64,000 nt of DNA from Setoptus koraiensis (taxonomy: Eukaryota; Arthropoda). Shown in pieces: positions 47,991 through 60,743 of this stretch. The notes beneath the pieces are model-generated. The model had not been told where the DNA came from. It saw only the letters and a list, made by a program, of their open reading frames with translations, and ran no database searches. Each line of letters begins with the position of its first letter. Within the stretch, counting starts at the first letter, position 1. The stretch is from the NCBI GenBank assembly GCA_048013815.1, contig CM106585.1, positions 11,842,001 to 11,906,000 on the forward strand, in the 5' to 3' direction. Both the position numbers and the translations under genes were made by a program.

Positions 47991-50057
47991 CTACTATTTA
48001 CAACTATTTGTACTTCTTTGTCTTGCTGCAAACTGCTAACACCTTCCAACGTGAGACTTTTAACGTTCTTGAATGGTTCAAATTGATTGAGATCTTGATG
48101 GATACAAGAATTCTTGCTCTATGTGTGTGCTTGTCGTTCGTTGATTTGAGAGATCAACCAAAGCATCCTTACGTGACAGTATTAGATTTTTACATGATTG
48201 TCTAATCCCTGTCCCGTAAGATGCTCCCATTGATCTGGTCATGTTGATTATTAAACTGCATTAATTGTTATAGTTCTCACCGGAATTCACTAATTAACTT
48301 TTAATTTTGTCACAATACGTTATAAATAATCTTTGCATATGAGTAGCAAAACTAATAAAAGCTAATAATAACAAACAATTGTATTTTCTTTCTTACTTTC
48401 TCGTTTCACATTCGCGCTATTAATTAATTGTAATACTAGATTGATTGTTGCAATAACCAATTCTTAAATAGTAACAGATTTGCGCAACAAGTGATATGCG
48501 CAATTATTTTTGTCGTTCCATCATTAGGCGACATGTTTATAAACTAAGTAACTAATAACTTAATGTCGTTGTAGACTTTGTTAGGAGGTGGGGACACAAC
48601 AATTGAGTTGGTGACACGACGAGAAATATTGCACACGATTCCAGTCAAGTTATCGTGTACGATTTATCAGAAGATGATGATGAACATCATCATTATCATG
48701 GTTGGGAGGACGTTGCAAGTAGCTCGATTGAGGGAATACATTTAGAACTTTAGACTAACTTGACTTGTACTATCTCGCTGGCTCTCTTTTTTCAATGCAT
48801 GTCGATTGAACCAAATCAACATATGGCAAAAGCTAAAACACTTGGGCGAGACATGAATAGGAAGACTATAACTGGGATAGTTAAAGTTTTATTTATGCTC
48901 TCATTGGTGTTTCTGCTGACGATGAAAGTTTCGGTCGTCTAACATGTAAGAGTAGCCTACTTTCCCTGACTGTATATCTAATCGACACATGTGTAAAATG
49001 AACGAACAACAAAAATGGCTAAATAATAAACTACTACTACTACAACTACCACCGCGATACATCATAGCTAGACGGATAGATTTTTATACCATCCAACTCT
49101 ACACACATTACGACCACCACACTGTAATAGACTCGATGATGATGATACACGCCAGGGAGTAAGGGAGTATAAGTCGTATTAAAATAAGACTATCATCGTA
49201 CCTCTCTTATATATATATATATATATAAATATATATATTATTATATAACCATTGCTTCCACAGTGAGCGTGGGTTACACCATTGCTATATTTTTTTCACT
49301 TCTATCAGACACAGTGGCAGTGTTGGCGGCAATTCTTTAGTATGAGTCATATCATATAGGCCCAAAAATCTCAATGAGTCTATATAATCAATCTTTCGCA
49401 AATTCAATTCGTTAAATAACAATTTCAGACGAAAATGATGATGATAATAGTAATAATAACTGGCGTTGCTATCAGATAGTTTATAATACATGATCAAGAT
49501 TATATGCCTGCCATGTGCGTCTGTTTTTCGCAAAGCTGCCAAGTGCCGATGACTCGATGTTCATCATGATTTGAATATATATTTATATATTGGTTCCATT
49601 CTATTGATTATTCATAGTTTGAAAGTCAAATAGTAAACGAACCCAGTGGATAATGCTGCTATTACTGTTGTTGCAATAAAAATATTGCTGATTCTAACAG
49701 CCTGCTAAACAAAGCAAGTCGTGTCTATTTCTTGTTTCAGAGTCACGTTGGCGATCAGAATCACTCGCCTATACCTCAATAGAGAGCTCAAAAACCACAT
49801 CTATGATGTACTCTAAATATAAATGATGTCAATTTTTAAAAATCACACTCGCATACGAGAATCTATACAGAATGAAACCGAACAAATACTGTTGACACCA
49901 GTAGATTTGGTCGCAGACGCTTGAAGATGAGAGTAATCTGAATCTGAAAGCATCCAGAAAGTTGCCAAGGCTCGTCAATGCTGCTGGTAAGAAATGAACC
50001 AATGAAAACAATCGATAGCAAATAAAGATCAAATTACATGAGTCTGAGGATAATCAT

Positions 50058-50063
50058 TTTATT
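50058..50063 (-). promoter_or_regulatory. Polyadenylation signal AATAAA (ZYG11-family gene)
   Basis: Read on the minus strand, AATAAA lies about 25 nt after the stop codon of the gene at 50089-53498, implying a very short 3' untranslated region. Confidence 0.6.
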
Positions 50064-50088
50064 TGGCATAAGTATGTGCTCCTCAATT

Positions 50089-53000
50089 CTAATCTGAATC
50101 TTCGTCATCAAAATCTTGCATGGGACCGTGTCGGCCCTCATGGAATATATTCATATCTGATGTGTGCCTCGCTCTAAAGCTTGGGTCATACCTAAATTTC
50201 TCAATGAATTGCATATCAATTGAATCGCAAGATTCAAAACCACTCAGGGTTCCATCCCACGATTCCTCGAACCATTTACATTGATAAATGGTGATACTGG
50301 CCAAATTTTTCACGTAAGGTGTCGTGTCGGAATCAATCAACATCTTGAGACTTTCGAGGCCCCCGTCCTTGTAGAGACGACTACAGTACTTGCCAGGATA
50401 GACTCTGGTTAGGTTAGTTAGAGCCCAGACTGCCCAGTATTGAACTTCCGGGGCGAGGCCAGGTTTTAGTAGTTTAATGATTGGCACAAAAGATCTGTAG
50501 TTGATGCTTCTAGCTTCACAGATTTTCCACCTTGAAATAGCATCTTTCATTTGATTCAGTACGTGTTTCCACGATCGATTATGAAGATATCTGGTCCAGA
50601 ATTCAGGACCTTCAGACATAAGGTGGGCCAAAATACCACAGGCGTTATAACTACATTCGATTTTGTCCACGCTGTTTAAGAGATTTGTGAATCTCAAAAT
50701 GAAGCGCTCCTCCATAAAATGATGTCTTAGATCCGGACACTCGGCTACGTTACCCAAAAGTCCCATAATATTACGAATGAGATCTAAAGGAGAATAGAGC
50801 ATCATAAGATTGCTTTTTAGTAAAGTATCCTCAGGAGAATAAGAAATCTAAATATATTATTGCCTCTACTTACCCTTACTGCCAGGGAATTTATCCATAC
50901 ATTGTTCGAAAATCTCTAGACCTTTTTCACTTAGAAATCGCTTGCAATTAATGGGTGACTCATCTAGTGTGTTTTCGCAGAGAATGGAAAAAGGGTTAAT
51001 GATACAGTCTAAATGTACTTAAACGGTTTGTTCTCTCTAATAGAACTTGAATATAGCTTACCAGTGATGTTCCACATAGTGCTCCAGGCCGCCTCCAGGA
51101 CATCATCACAGCGGTTACCAGCCAATTTGACCTTTATCAACTTAATCATATGGACAATGGCTTCTAGTTCAGCCATCAGGATCTTCTGTTCGCCTCCGAC
51201 TTGGCAAGCCAGTGAGTTCAAGACGGCAACTCCATGCCTTTGCATAATTCCGTCGTCATTGTAATCAGCATTGATGATATGTAATGATATAGAGGCTAGT
51301 CTATAGCATTCGTTTATCCAGGCTTGAGTTTTGAATGTGACTATAAGATTTATCAGAATGAGGGATCCATTGAGTAATATCTGTTGGCATTGTCTGTGAC
51401 AATGCATTGTGTCCAACAGACGGCTAACAATCAGTCTTTTTATTTTGAGACTAAAGTAGTGAATAACTTCATGACTCCGACAAATGCCAAACAACGATGC
51501 AGTTGCAGCAATTTGAACATTTTCATCATAGAGGTGCTGGTGCATCGCATCTAAGACAACATGTATGGCCCTCCTAGTCTCGTCGATTTCAGCTTTGCTT
51601 CGAGAAATGAGAAATAGTTCGTTCAATGCTTTTCTGAGCTGCTCAGGCCTCTTAATGTAGACTTCACACGAGGTAAGTATTTGAGATTCATTAGCATCAC
51701 CGGCAATAGTGATGGCAGGTAGATTGGATATGTATGAGGCATTTTCTTCTGTAGTTAATAATCCAAGGAATTCAAATGGATCATTTTGACGTGTGCTCAG
51801 ACCTGAAATTTCGGGATCTTTGCGACTGACTAGTTGGGTTCCAGATATGTCCAAACTTGTGAGTTTAGGTAGACTTCGAATGATACGTTTAAGAGCACCT
51901 TCAAGATCCTCTTTGACAACATCAGCCTGCTTAATTTGAGATATGTCCAAAACTTTCAATGACTTCAATTTGCATATGTTAACAACTACCTGAGGATAGG
52001 TCATTTCACAATTATAGAGAATCAAAACTCTTAAAGAAGTGAGATTTGTCAAAGGTGAGCCTCCTTCAATTACGGAGTTACTCAGATCAAGATATTGTAA
52101 TGAACTATGCATAGCCGGGGTTATCAATCGGTTAATCATTCCTCCATAAATGAATCTTTCATCTATCAATTTGTGAGCAACCAACTTTCTCAACGCAAGG
52201 TGGCTGCTGAAAGCAGTGTTTACCGAGTCTGGATGACCCGGTAAGATCTTGGATATAGTCTCGCCAAGAATTAAGGTGTGTAGATTTGTGGTTGACGACA
52301 CATGACAATCATCTGTGGTGCGTGAAGACTTCGAGGTGAAATTATTGGAAGTGTTTCTTTTTGTGGCGAGTTGTTTTGGAAGCTTATCATTATCTTGAGT
52401 GGTGTGACTTGTGCCTTTTGATCTCAAGATATTAGGTGTAGAAGATTGACTGAAAGATTGAGCTTTGCCGATCGAGGAGCAAGCAGATATAAAGTCTTTA
52501 CCTTCAAAACTTGCAGCACTATATGATGGTAAAGCTTTTCTTCCCGGAGCTGACGTCCGTGAACAATAGTCGTTAACAAGTAACATACCCATTCTAGAAT
52601 TGGTGGTATTGGTTGGCTGCAAACACAATCTCTTATCTACTGTACCTTCATCATCGTCATCATCATCGTTGTCGTCATCTAATCGACTGCTGTCTTCTAA
52701 ATTATCATCAACATTATCTTCATTAATGTTATCTTGATCATCTATATTATTACTGTTAGAGTAATCTACTGATTCATCTTCTTCATTGAGATTGTCAGCG
52801 CACTTGTTAATATCATCCGTGATATCATCGTAGTTATCATCATAGTCAAAGTCAAGGTCCATGCCATTGTCTGCTCTACCAAAGTTTGTTATGTAGAGCA
52901 TAGGCTTAGAATTCTCCAATAATGATCTATTTGTATTAGCCGGTACACGATTAACAAGTCCGTTACCAACATAAATGTGCTCATATCTGCTATCCTGCTG

Positions 53001-53498
53001 CTGGGCTGTTGACGCATCATCAGATGAAAGGGTACGGTTGTAATTGTGTGACCTAGGCTTCTTTCTCAACATGGCTAAATCTTTGCCTGAGAATATTTCA
53101 TTGAGCTCCTTGAAACTGATAGGCGTCAATTTATTACAATTTGCTATATTGAGATGCACTAATGTTGTCCTGTACCTTTTAACAAAATCGATAAGGAAAT
53201 TATCAGTTATGGGAAGATCGGAGAAATTAATATGACTCAATAATATAAACTCTGGCTTAAATTGTGTGTAGAATTTTTCGCAAGTATCAGTCTCGAGATA
53301 TAGGTTTTCTTTGTTTCTCATTGAGCTCCTAAATTGACGAGCCAGCAGATGGCCCACCTCCCTGGGCAGCCTGATTTGTTCGAGTGGTATTTTGTGATTG
53401 ATTATTTTTCGAGCACAAAGCAACAAGAGAGGCTCCGGCGAGTCCTCGTAGATGCTGTTGTAATGATTTTGGTGCCTTGATTCGCGTGAGGTACACAT
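50089..53498 (-). CDS. ZYG11/ZER1 family CUL2 substrate receptor
   Basis: Three exons: 53498-51062, 50963-50874 and 50783-50089, both introns phase 1, for 1073 residues. The 90-nt middle exon (WNIT-DESPINCKRFL ... KFPGSK-D) was found by splice sites and family match. The start is the first ATG (53498, MCTSRES). In this family a VHL box near the N-terminus binds Elongin C and CUL2, leucine-rich repeats follow, and an armadillo-like C-terminal domain binds N-terminal glycine degrons. Here PEPLLLLCARKI is a plausible VHL box, LRRs occur at about 60-110 and 425-560, and the ARM part fills the C-terminal half, including W-NRS-W and INYRSFVPIIKLL. At 1073 residues it is about 300 longer than ZYG11B or ZER1 (about 750); the extra is an acidic, Ser-rich insert between the LRR clusters. 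I cannot decide between ZYG11 and ZER1. Confidence 0.9.
52626..52859 (-). other. Acidic Asp/Asn-rich insert in the ZYG11-family protein
   Basis: About 78 codons composed mostly of Asp, Asn, Glu and Ser, ending in a run of eight Asp broken by one Asn. It interrupts the region between the two LRR clusters and is likely disordered. The DNA is a degenerate GAT/AAT repeat, suggesting origin by triplet expansion. Confidence 0.85.
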
Positions 53499-55887
53499 TA
53501 TGATTGTTGTTGTTGTTATTGTATGTGGAGAATATTGAGACAAATATCGCTCTTGTGAGGGTTATCTACAATGTTTGCTTGTCTTGTTTGCTTGTCAATA
53601 ATGATTGCCTTGTAGGAATGCGTATTTGAACTGATGAAATGACCTAATAGCGTCTATACACATGGATTAATATTGTTGTTTTGATTAGGTGTTGCTTCGG
53701 TGCGGCTAAGAACGATCAATAAATAATGATAATAATAATGATAAAATGAAATATTGTTCAATATTGCGCAATGGCTGGTTGCTCCTGGTTAAAAGGGTTA
53801 TTATTGTTGGATTGTTTTTGCATAGAGTGCATACGGTGTTTACGGCGATCTAAATTACTCCTTTTTGATGCGCGCTTGCAACACAATGGTGTGCGGGTAA
53901 AATATCAATGATGATAACAGTAATGGTGAGCTGGCTCCGTTGTAAGATTGTGCTAATAGATAAATTGTCTCACCACATCAGCATGTACGGCGCTATTTTA
54001 GTATTTCAAGTGCAGACAACAACAACAAACGGCTTCTACTTCTTCTGGAGAGATGTTGTTAGCAGCAGCGGCGGCGGCAGCTGTAGCGTTCGTTTCGTAT
54101 TACAGCAGGCCCACTTGTGACGACTGGCTGATTAGTTTTATATTTGTTGTTGTTGTATTTATTTTTTTTTTTTACTGGATTGCCTGATTTCTTGTGTAGT
54201 GAACACAACTGTGTGTAGTGTAACAGTGTCTAGGTAGTTGTATTGTAGGTTGTATTGTGATAGCAGCAGCAGCTATTAGTAATAGCAGCTCCGACTGTCG
54301 ACGAAATTAGCAATGGAGCAGCGTGTGTGTGTGTGTGTGTGTGTGTTTAAGTCGGTTCCCAGCAACTATTCCGCAAGATGTTTTGTTGTTGTCGCATGTT
54401 CCAGTGTCTCACTGCTGCAACGATGCTGCTCTGATGCCGTCGTTGTTCTTCTTGCTACGCCCCCACAGTCAGACGCCACAAATATTTATTTGTATCTGGA
54501 TATTTTTGTATTTATTCGTATATTAATATGTACATACGAATTGACTCAATATTATTGAGGTTGCGACGCGATGATCTTGAATGTGTGCCACGATACCGAC
54601 TACTGATGAGCGCAGAATTGTTGCCAGAATTTATTTGTCCGATTTCGTCTGAGATGATGCACCGAGTGCATGCAGCAAGCGGCTAGACCGAACGCTGATT
54701 CCAAGGTAATATAGGTGGCGGCGCTTGTTGGATCAATTGCAATTGCTCGTACACATTCGATGTATACACATTCGATGTATACACATTCGATGTATACACA
54801 TTCGAAGAGACTGCTCTGCTGTATAATAGAATTAATGGGATACAAGTGGAGTAAAGAAATTCTCTTCCCTGGCGGACCGAGGCAGTTCGACTTTTTTGTT
54901 TTTGTTCTTCGTTCTCTTTCTCTTCTTCTTCTTCTTGTTTGTGTTTTCTTTTTTCGCCGTCTATACTGCCCTGCGAGCACTGCCGATACACTGCACTGTA
55001 TGCGTGTGTTCACATACAGACTGTATCATACAGTGCAGTGTAGATCTGGAGAGAAACAACAACAAGAAAAAATGTTGGCACTCACACAATCTAATGTCGC
55101 AGCGCTTTTCGTGCTGCTCCACTTTAACAATGTGCCAACATTCGCTCGCTGCGCAACCCAAAATCCGCGCGAACACCCCAACAGGCCGGCAAAAAAACCC
55201 TGAATTGCGCACCAGGGTATTCGCCGTCATCTGCCTGTGTGCGGCGCGCCCCCTTTTGATTGCAACTCAAACAACACGATGCACATTCGCACTGCATTCG
55301 GGCGCGAGTCGCCCGACAGTCTGTCGCGGTTAAATCCGTCCGGTTAAATCTGTCGCCGGAAGTATTTAACCGGCTCTCGAGAGTCTCGAAACCCGAAAAG
55401 AGCTTACTGAGCTAGCACCTGTCACAATCCAACAATTGTGACTGGCATTGTCGGGCCAAAAGTTGCCAGCCGACACACAAACAGTTTCCGGTTCGATGCT
55501 GCGGATTCGAAAGGTCAGCAATTCGTGGACGGCGACCTGCGGCGGATCGCCGCATCGACGGGGCCAAACAATGATTTCGAATGAGCGTCACAAAAGAAAA
55601 ATATCGTATGGTCGTGTTGTGTGTGGATCATGATCGCTTTTATTAATCGGTCACTTTCTCTCTCTTTGTATTGTAATCGTATTCGTTGGTGAGGCACCTT
55701 GCGCATCGCATAAATGTATCGTGTCGAATACATCAGTCCGATCAATGAGGTATCTTTGTTACGATTACGTGTCTAAGTTAGTGTGTATGCAAAAAAGTGT
55801 GTGTGTGTGTGCGTGTGTGTGTGCTCGATAACTTAATATGCTTAAGATGAAGAAAAAAAAATAGAAATAAACCAGCCACCAGGAATT
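53499..55887. other. Intergenic, with simple repeats
   Basis: It holds the 5' side of the ZYG11-family gene, (GT)12 at 54323-54346, a 15-bp minisatellite and a GT/CGT run near 55799. A GC-richer patch at about 55.1-55.6 kb resembles the first 15 kb in style. The longest open frames overlap on opposite strands and have no family signature. Confidence 0.55.
54751..54805. repeat. 15-bp tandem repeat (ACACATTCGATGTAT)
   Basis: Nearly four copies; the first three are identical. Each unit contains ATACA...TGTAT-type near-palindromes across unit joins. Confidence 0.88.
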
Positions 55888-56391
55888 TTATTGTTGCTGT
55901 TGTTGTAACCGATTCATGATATTATTGACCATCCCGTTGGTGTTCTTGGGCATGTTTTGTGCCACTGTGGTCACATTGACACCGGTGACATTTTGTATGC
56001 GACCAAATACGTCCTGCAACTGATGCTGGAGCTTGCGATTTTCCATAAACATGCGACGCAAGTTCTGGGCCATGTCATTCAGAGAATTTGTCACATTATC
56101 GGTCATTGCCTTGTCCATGATGGGCTCCCTAATATTTAGCGCGCCCAGTGAATCACCTAGTGCGTCTTGCCTGTTTGAATTAGCGGAAGTCGCTGGCTTG
56201 TTGGCGAATCTCTTGGATCTTGACTGAATGGACTGGAATGATTCAATGGGATGAGTTTGTTTGTCGTTGCATCTATGACACGAACTCGATGATGACGAAG
56301 CTGCCAAGACGCTAGATCTGTCCGTGGCGCCGCTGTTCAGGCTGACCATGGTCACCAAGAGGATCAACATAAAACTTTTGAGGCCATCCAT
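55888..56391 (-). CDS. Small secreted protein of unknown function
   Basis: One exon, 167 residues. Residues 1-22 (MDGLKSFMLILLVTMVSLNS) form a clear signal peptide. A Ser run and a CHRC pair follow, then a furin-type site RSKR at 58-61, so the precursor is probably cut in the secretory pathway. The C-terminal part (about 90-165) is polar and probably helical (LNDMAQNLRRMF ... LQHQLQDVFGRI), with NVT glycosylation sites, and ends in a short Gln run. I recognise no family. The clean signal peptide and start make it likely to be real; it could be a cuticle, glandular or peptide-hormone-like product, but nothing shows which. Confidence 0.7.
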   Translation of the reverse strand: MDGLKSFMLILLVTMVSLNSGATDRSSVLAASSSSSSCHRCNDKQTHPIESFQSIQSRSKRFANKPATSANSNRQDALGDSLGALNIREPIMDKAMTDNVTNSLNDMAQNLRRMFMENRKLQHQLQDVFGRIQNVTGVNVTTVAQNMPKNTNGMVNNIMNRLQQQQQ

Positions 56392-58696
56392 TTTCGATTA
56401 ATACTGATGTCGATTGAACTACTGGATAGACAAGATGGATATAATTGACTTGCCCGTGGAAAAGTTTTTTCTTTTGCCTATGGTGTGTCAGTGTGGTCTG
56501 GCATGTATGATGGTGTTGATCTAAAGAGATACGTAAACAGAATGAAGACTATCTTTTTAGATGTGTCTCTTAAAAGCACCTTATGTATTTATATCTTATT
56601 ATGTTTCAAGGAACAAACAATATGCTGCCGCTCTCACTCATCTCCGAGAGCCTCCTTTTCAATGTCATGTTGTGTGAGTCACAATTGTTGTCTAAAAGCC
56701 TTAAAATTCTCAACAGATTTTTGCTGTAAACGACAATTTTATCCAATATGATTGATACTATGATATCATGAATATTCAGTTTGCATCGAGCATTGAAAGC
56801 GATTAAAAAGAAAAATGCTTTTGTCAATTGTCAATTGCATGCATTATTCGTGTCATATACTTATGACATTTCCACTTCCTCTTAATAGAAGTTTCAATGA
56901 CGAGGAGATGTCGCTACAGTTTCTGCGATGCGTCATCATAGGCTATTCTGTATGTTCATGCAAAATGGATCGACGGATAGCGAGGAATCAATAAGATGCT
57001 ACAAACGATGAATGCATACTTGATTATGATCAAGCTGTCAGCAATCTCCAAACATTTGAGCAGATTCACTATAAGCTGGCCCGAAACACCGACTCAAAAC
57101 TTCTTCGAAAGAACTTATAGGAGAGTGCGAATAGCCAGAATGGGTGCAATCAAATCACTATTGATACTGAGAGGTAGTGCCAAACGGGTTAATTCAGTTC
57201 ATCCACTCAATCTTTTAATAATCTATTAGTAAAAACGACTTTCCACGTTAGCTATAGATTTAGTTTATTGACCTCTGTTTGATTTCGCGTCTACGAGAAC
57301 CGACCCGTGTGCGACTTGACACGTGATCGGCTGGGCCATGAGAGCACCAGAGATTGAGCAGTGCCTGTGACGATTTCACGAAACAGACCGATACGCAAGA
57401 GGGCCACCAATTTTGGTTCGAAAATGGTCAAGGTCTTGAATCGCAAACTGATTGCTGCTTCAAAAGATCAGTGGTGACAAAAGGTAAATCGCTCGCCTAT
57501 CACTGCACCGAAGCTGTTGATGCTGATTGCTCTAGACTGAAAAATCCAACTCGACCCATATAAATCTTGGTGAATATTCGCATAAGGGCAGCAACTGACA
57601 ATTCGATGGAACATTCTTCTCGTCGCTAATTGGAGTTGTTGACAAGTGTTGAATTCGGTGCCCGGTGCTGACGCACATTGGCCAGCTGGACTGGCGAGAT
57701 AACAAAGTTGCATCCATCGACATGCTATCTCATTGACGCAACACATGACCGTTTGTCTCATTTGCATACGCCTAATATTGGCATACATCACGCCGCTAAT
57801 GTTCGCCACCAATGTCGGACAAATACTTAGCTATGGTGATGACGCGTGCCATTGTTTGACATTACTGAATTTGCTTCCTTGATCGGCATCAAAAAAAAAA
57901 AATATCTTTTTGCACCTGATTTGAGTACTGCCAGCTCAACCTGTTGATGCAATTCTTGGTTTGAGTGACGTCAAACTAGATAAGAAAGTGTCTCCCACCA
58001 GAGATGTCCTTGCGCCCATTGTAACAACATCACTCTCCCTGTCTATAGTTGCCTCTAAATTTGATCCGGCAACGTTGACATGCTGATTTGCGTTGGCGTC
58101 TATTTGATAGTCAACAATAACAAAAATTTGTTATTCATTGTTCGTGAATAATCAATTGCTAGTTGGCAAGAAAAATGGGTATGAGATTTTATGGCTCGTA
58201 TCTTTAGCGACTCATGCTTACAGCCTGAGAGTTTCCGGGAACTGCTCGTGTTTCTTCAATAAAATAATAATCCATTTTCGGTGTATTCAAAACTGTTGCT
58301 AATGTCAGACTGGAGTTGAGTAAACACGACGAGCATACACATATATACACAGCCTTTTGACGAGTGCAAGCTGTCGATTTTCGGTGCTGTGTATAAACTT
58401 GTTATTGACGGCTGATGGACAAACTCGAACATTGATACATCTTTAATATTGTATTAGCATAAAAGGTAATTTTGAGGCGGATCGCGAACGCACTTCACTA
58501 GTCAGTTTCACTAGTTAACCAAGTGGCACGACAAGAGTTGAGAGTTAGTAGTAGTCTCCGCCGGCAGCAACAACTCGACCGAAATTGATAGCAACAAAAA
58601 AAGTTAAACTTGAGTTTTCGGGCTCCATCAAATTTTTGTATATCACAGTAAGCTCATCGGACAACATTATCAAGATCAGACTCAAACACAACGACA
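56392..58696. other. Intergenic, with short unassigned frames
   Basis: AT-rich. Two overlapping Cys-rich open frames on opposite strands occur at about 57350-57810 (see findings). The last 200 nt before 58697 are probably the promoter and leader of the elongase gene. No confident gene. Confidence 0.5.
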
Positions 58697-59797
58697 ATGT
58701 CCCTAGTTTACGGCCTTAATCAGTTGAGCTCTGAGGGCCCCATAAAATCTTCGAAGCTAGTCTCATCCATTGTCATGAACGCCTCGTCGACAACAGATTC
58801 GGTCAAGTTGGCCGGTCTCGGTTGCTTCGAATATCTGGAGTCTATTTGCACATGGATTCGTTACATAGCTGTTGACGTTTGGGAAGAATGGGGCGACCCA
58901 GAGACCAACAGTAAGTAATGCGACAATCAATTAAACACTCTTAGGCCAGCCACGATTTTCTATAAAATGTAACTCGAAATCATCCAACTATTCGCCGCAG
59001 ACTATTTCTGGCTGAAAGGAGGACCCTGGCTAACTTGGCTGGCCACCTTATCATATCTATTTACAGTGTTGTACGTGGGCCCAAGATTTATGCAACATAG
59101 AAAACCGTACGATTTGAAGTTAATCATACGCTTGTACAACCTGTTGCTGGTCTACATCAACGCCTATCTGTTTGTCAACACACTGGCCAGTTTTCGGTAT
59201 GGCCTCGACTATTGGGGCTGCTCGGAGGCGCTTAGTTTCAAGAAACGGACTGCCTTGTTGCATTATGGACACTTGTTTTTCCACACTCGCTATCTGGAAT
59301 TTTTTGACACATTCTTTTTCATATTGCGCAAAAAGCAGAATCAGATTAATTTTATACATGTGTTCCATCACGGTATTGTTCCAACACTGATGTATATAGG
59401 CATGAAGTTTTATCCCGTTCCATTCAATGTTTTATTGCCCACCACAAATATGTTTGTTCACATTATCATGTATGCCTATTACGGTCTAGCCACATTTGGA
59501 CCAAAGATGCAACCGTATCTCTGGTGGAAGAAGTACCTAACTAGAATGCAAATATCACAGTTTGCCCTATTAATATTTCATTGTGCGCAACCCTTATACT
59601 TGAGATCGTGCAAATTTCCAACGGGCTTGGTGCTGATAAACACATCAATCGGTTTGGTGTTCCTGTTGTTATTTTCATCGTTTTACATGGAGACCTACGC
59701 TGGCGCAAAGCCTAGAGTGGGAAAATCCGTTTCGGCACCCGCTTCCACCATCGAGAACAATCGTTCCAAAGCGGATCAGGTGAAAAAGTTACAATAA
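58697..59797 (+). CDS. ELOVL family very-long-chain fatty-acid elongase
   Basis: Exon 1 is 58697-58910 and exon 2 is 59001-59797, joined in phase 1 across a 90-nt intron, for 336 residues. It catalyses the condensation of malonyl-CoA with a long acyl-CoA in the endoplasmic reticulum, the first and rate-setting step of elongation. The family motifs are all present: RYLEFFDT (usually KxxExxDT), the catalytic histidine box HVFHH at 191-195, HIIMYAYY, and TRMQISQF (TxxQxxQF). About seven hydrophobic segments fit the family. The last four residues are KKLQ, a KKxx signal for retrieval to the ER. The N-terminus before the core is about 75 residues, longer than usual. Arthropods have many ELOVL paralogues for cuticular hydrocarbons and pheromones; the chain-length preference cannot be read here. 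AATAAA at 59926. Confidence 0.95.
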
Positions 59798-60743
59798 CAT
59801 AACTACGACGAAAATCCAACAACCAACAACAACCGGACCTAGGCAGTAACAGCAAGTGCTCCCGTGGTTGTTGTGCCCTCCAAAGATGTAACCGATCTTG
59901 GCCTGCTGAGTAACAACCCTAGCCAAATAAATTTAGCAAACTTATCCTCGTGTCGTCCGTCCGTCTGTTAGTCACTGTTCTGGGAAACGGTCGTTTCGTC
60001 AGCGCATAGGTTTCATTTTCGCATTTCCTGGTCGTTTATTTCATACTTGTTCATATAAACTTTTTTAATTCAATTTTCGAGGCACCTTCGTTCATCACTA
60101 AGGGAGAAGATGCTCATTTTGGGTCTTCTCTCCCTCTCTCTCTGGTGTCGCCAACGAAGGATGCTTGGAAACACTGACGACATGAAGCGTCGCAATGTAC
60201 AAATTTCGAAGAATTCTAAGCTCGAAAAAAATACCGTTTGAATGCTGAAACCTGACTCAGGTTACAAAACGGTGATCAGGCTAATTCCGTTTATCTGGCC
60301 CCATTGAAGAGGGTCCGGTCCGAGACAAAATGCGAACATCGAGATTCCGATGCATGCGACCTGGTGATCGTCAATGACGATTCGTCATAGAGTGTGACAC
60401 CAACTTGGCGTCAGCAAGATGTCGATACTTGACGCGTCCAGAATGGAGGCGCCACCAAGTCGCGACTCGCGGTACATTTAGGGTTTCAGCGTGGGCTCAA
60501 GTGGTTGCAATTCTCTGTGCAATAACAGAATACAATGCCACGCGGTAAATTAAGAAAAGTCCCATGAAAATGAAACAAAAAAAATCAAATTTTTAACTCA
60601 ACGGAAAAAAGACAGACGGTACGATGCCCAAAAGAGACTCCATTCTATACTTGTTTTTTGTTGTTATGTCCAGCGCTGATGCATTAATTAATCATTATCA
60701 ATCATTATAATTATCAACTAATATTACTCATCAATAAACCAAA
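59798..60743. other. Gap between the elongase and BTB-Kelch genes
   Basis: It holds the elongase 3' untranslated region and the upstream region of the next gene. A palindromic ACCTGACTCAGGT at 60250-60262 contains TGACTCA, the AP-1 consensus; function unknown. No gene seen. Confidence 0.55.
59926..59931 (+). promoter_or_regulatory. Polyadenylation signal AATAAA (elongase)
   Basis: The canonical hexamer 129 nt after the stop codon of the elongase gene. Confidence 0.6.

Larger units (their letters stand above)
47868..50088. other. AT-rich intergenic stretch
   Basis: About 2.2 kb between the 3' ends of pasha and the convergent ZYG11-family gene. It contains an AT dinucleotide run at 49208-49250 and short AT-rich open frames without recognisable products. 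A small or non-coding gene could be missed. Confidence 0.55.

Noticed and set aside
54600-55333. Several overlapping 90-160 codon frames on both strands
   Set aside because: They conflict with each other, include the 15-bp minisatellite, and have Arg/Ser/Phe-rich low-information translations.
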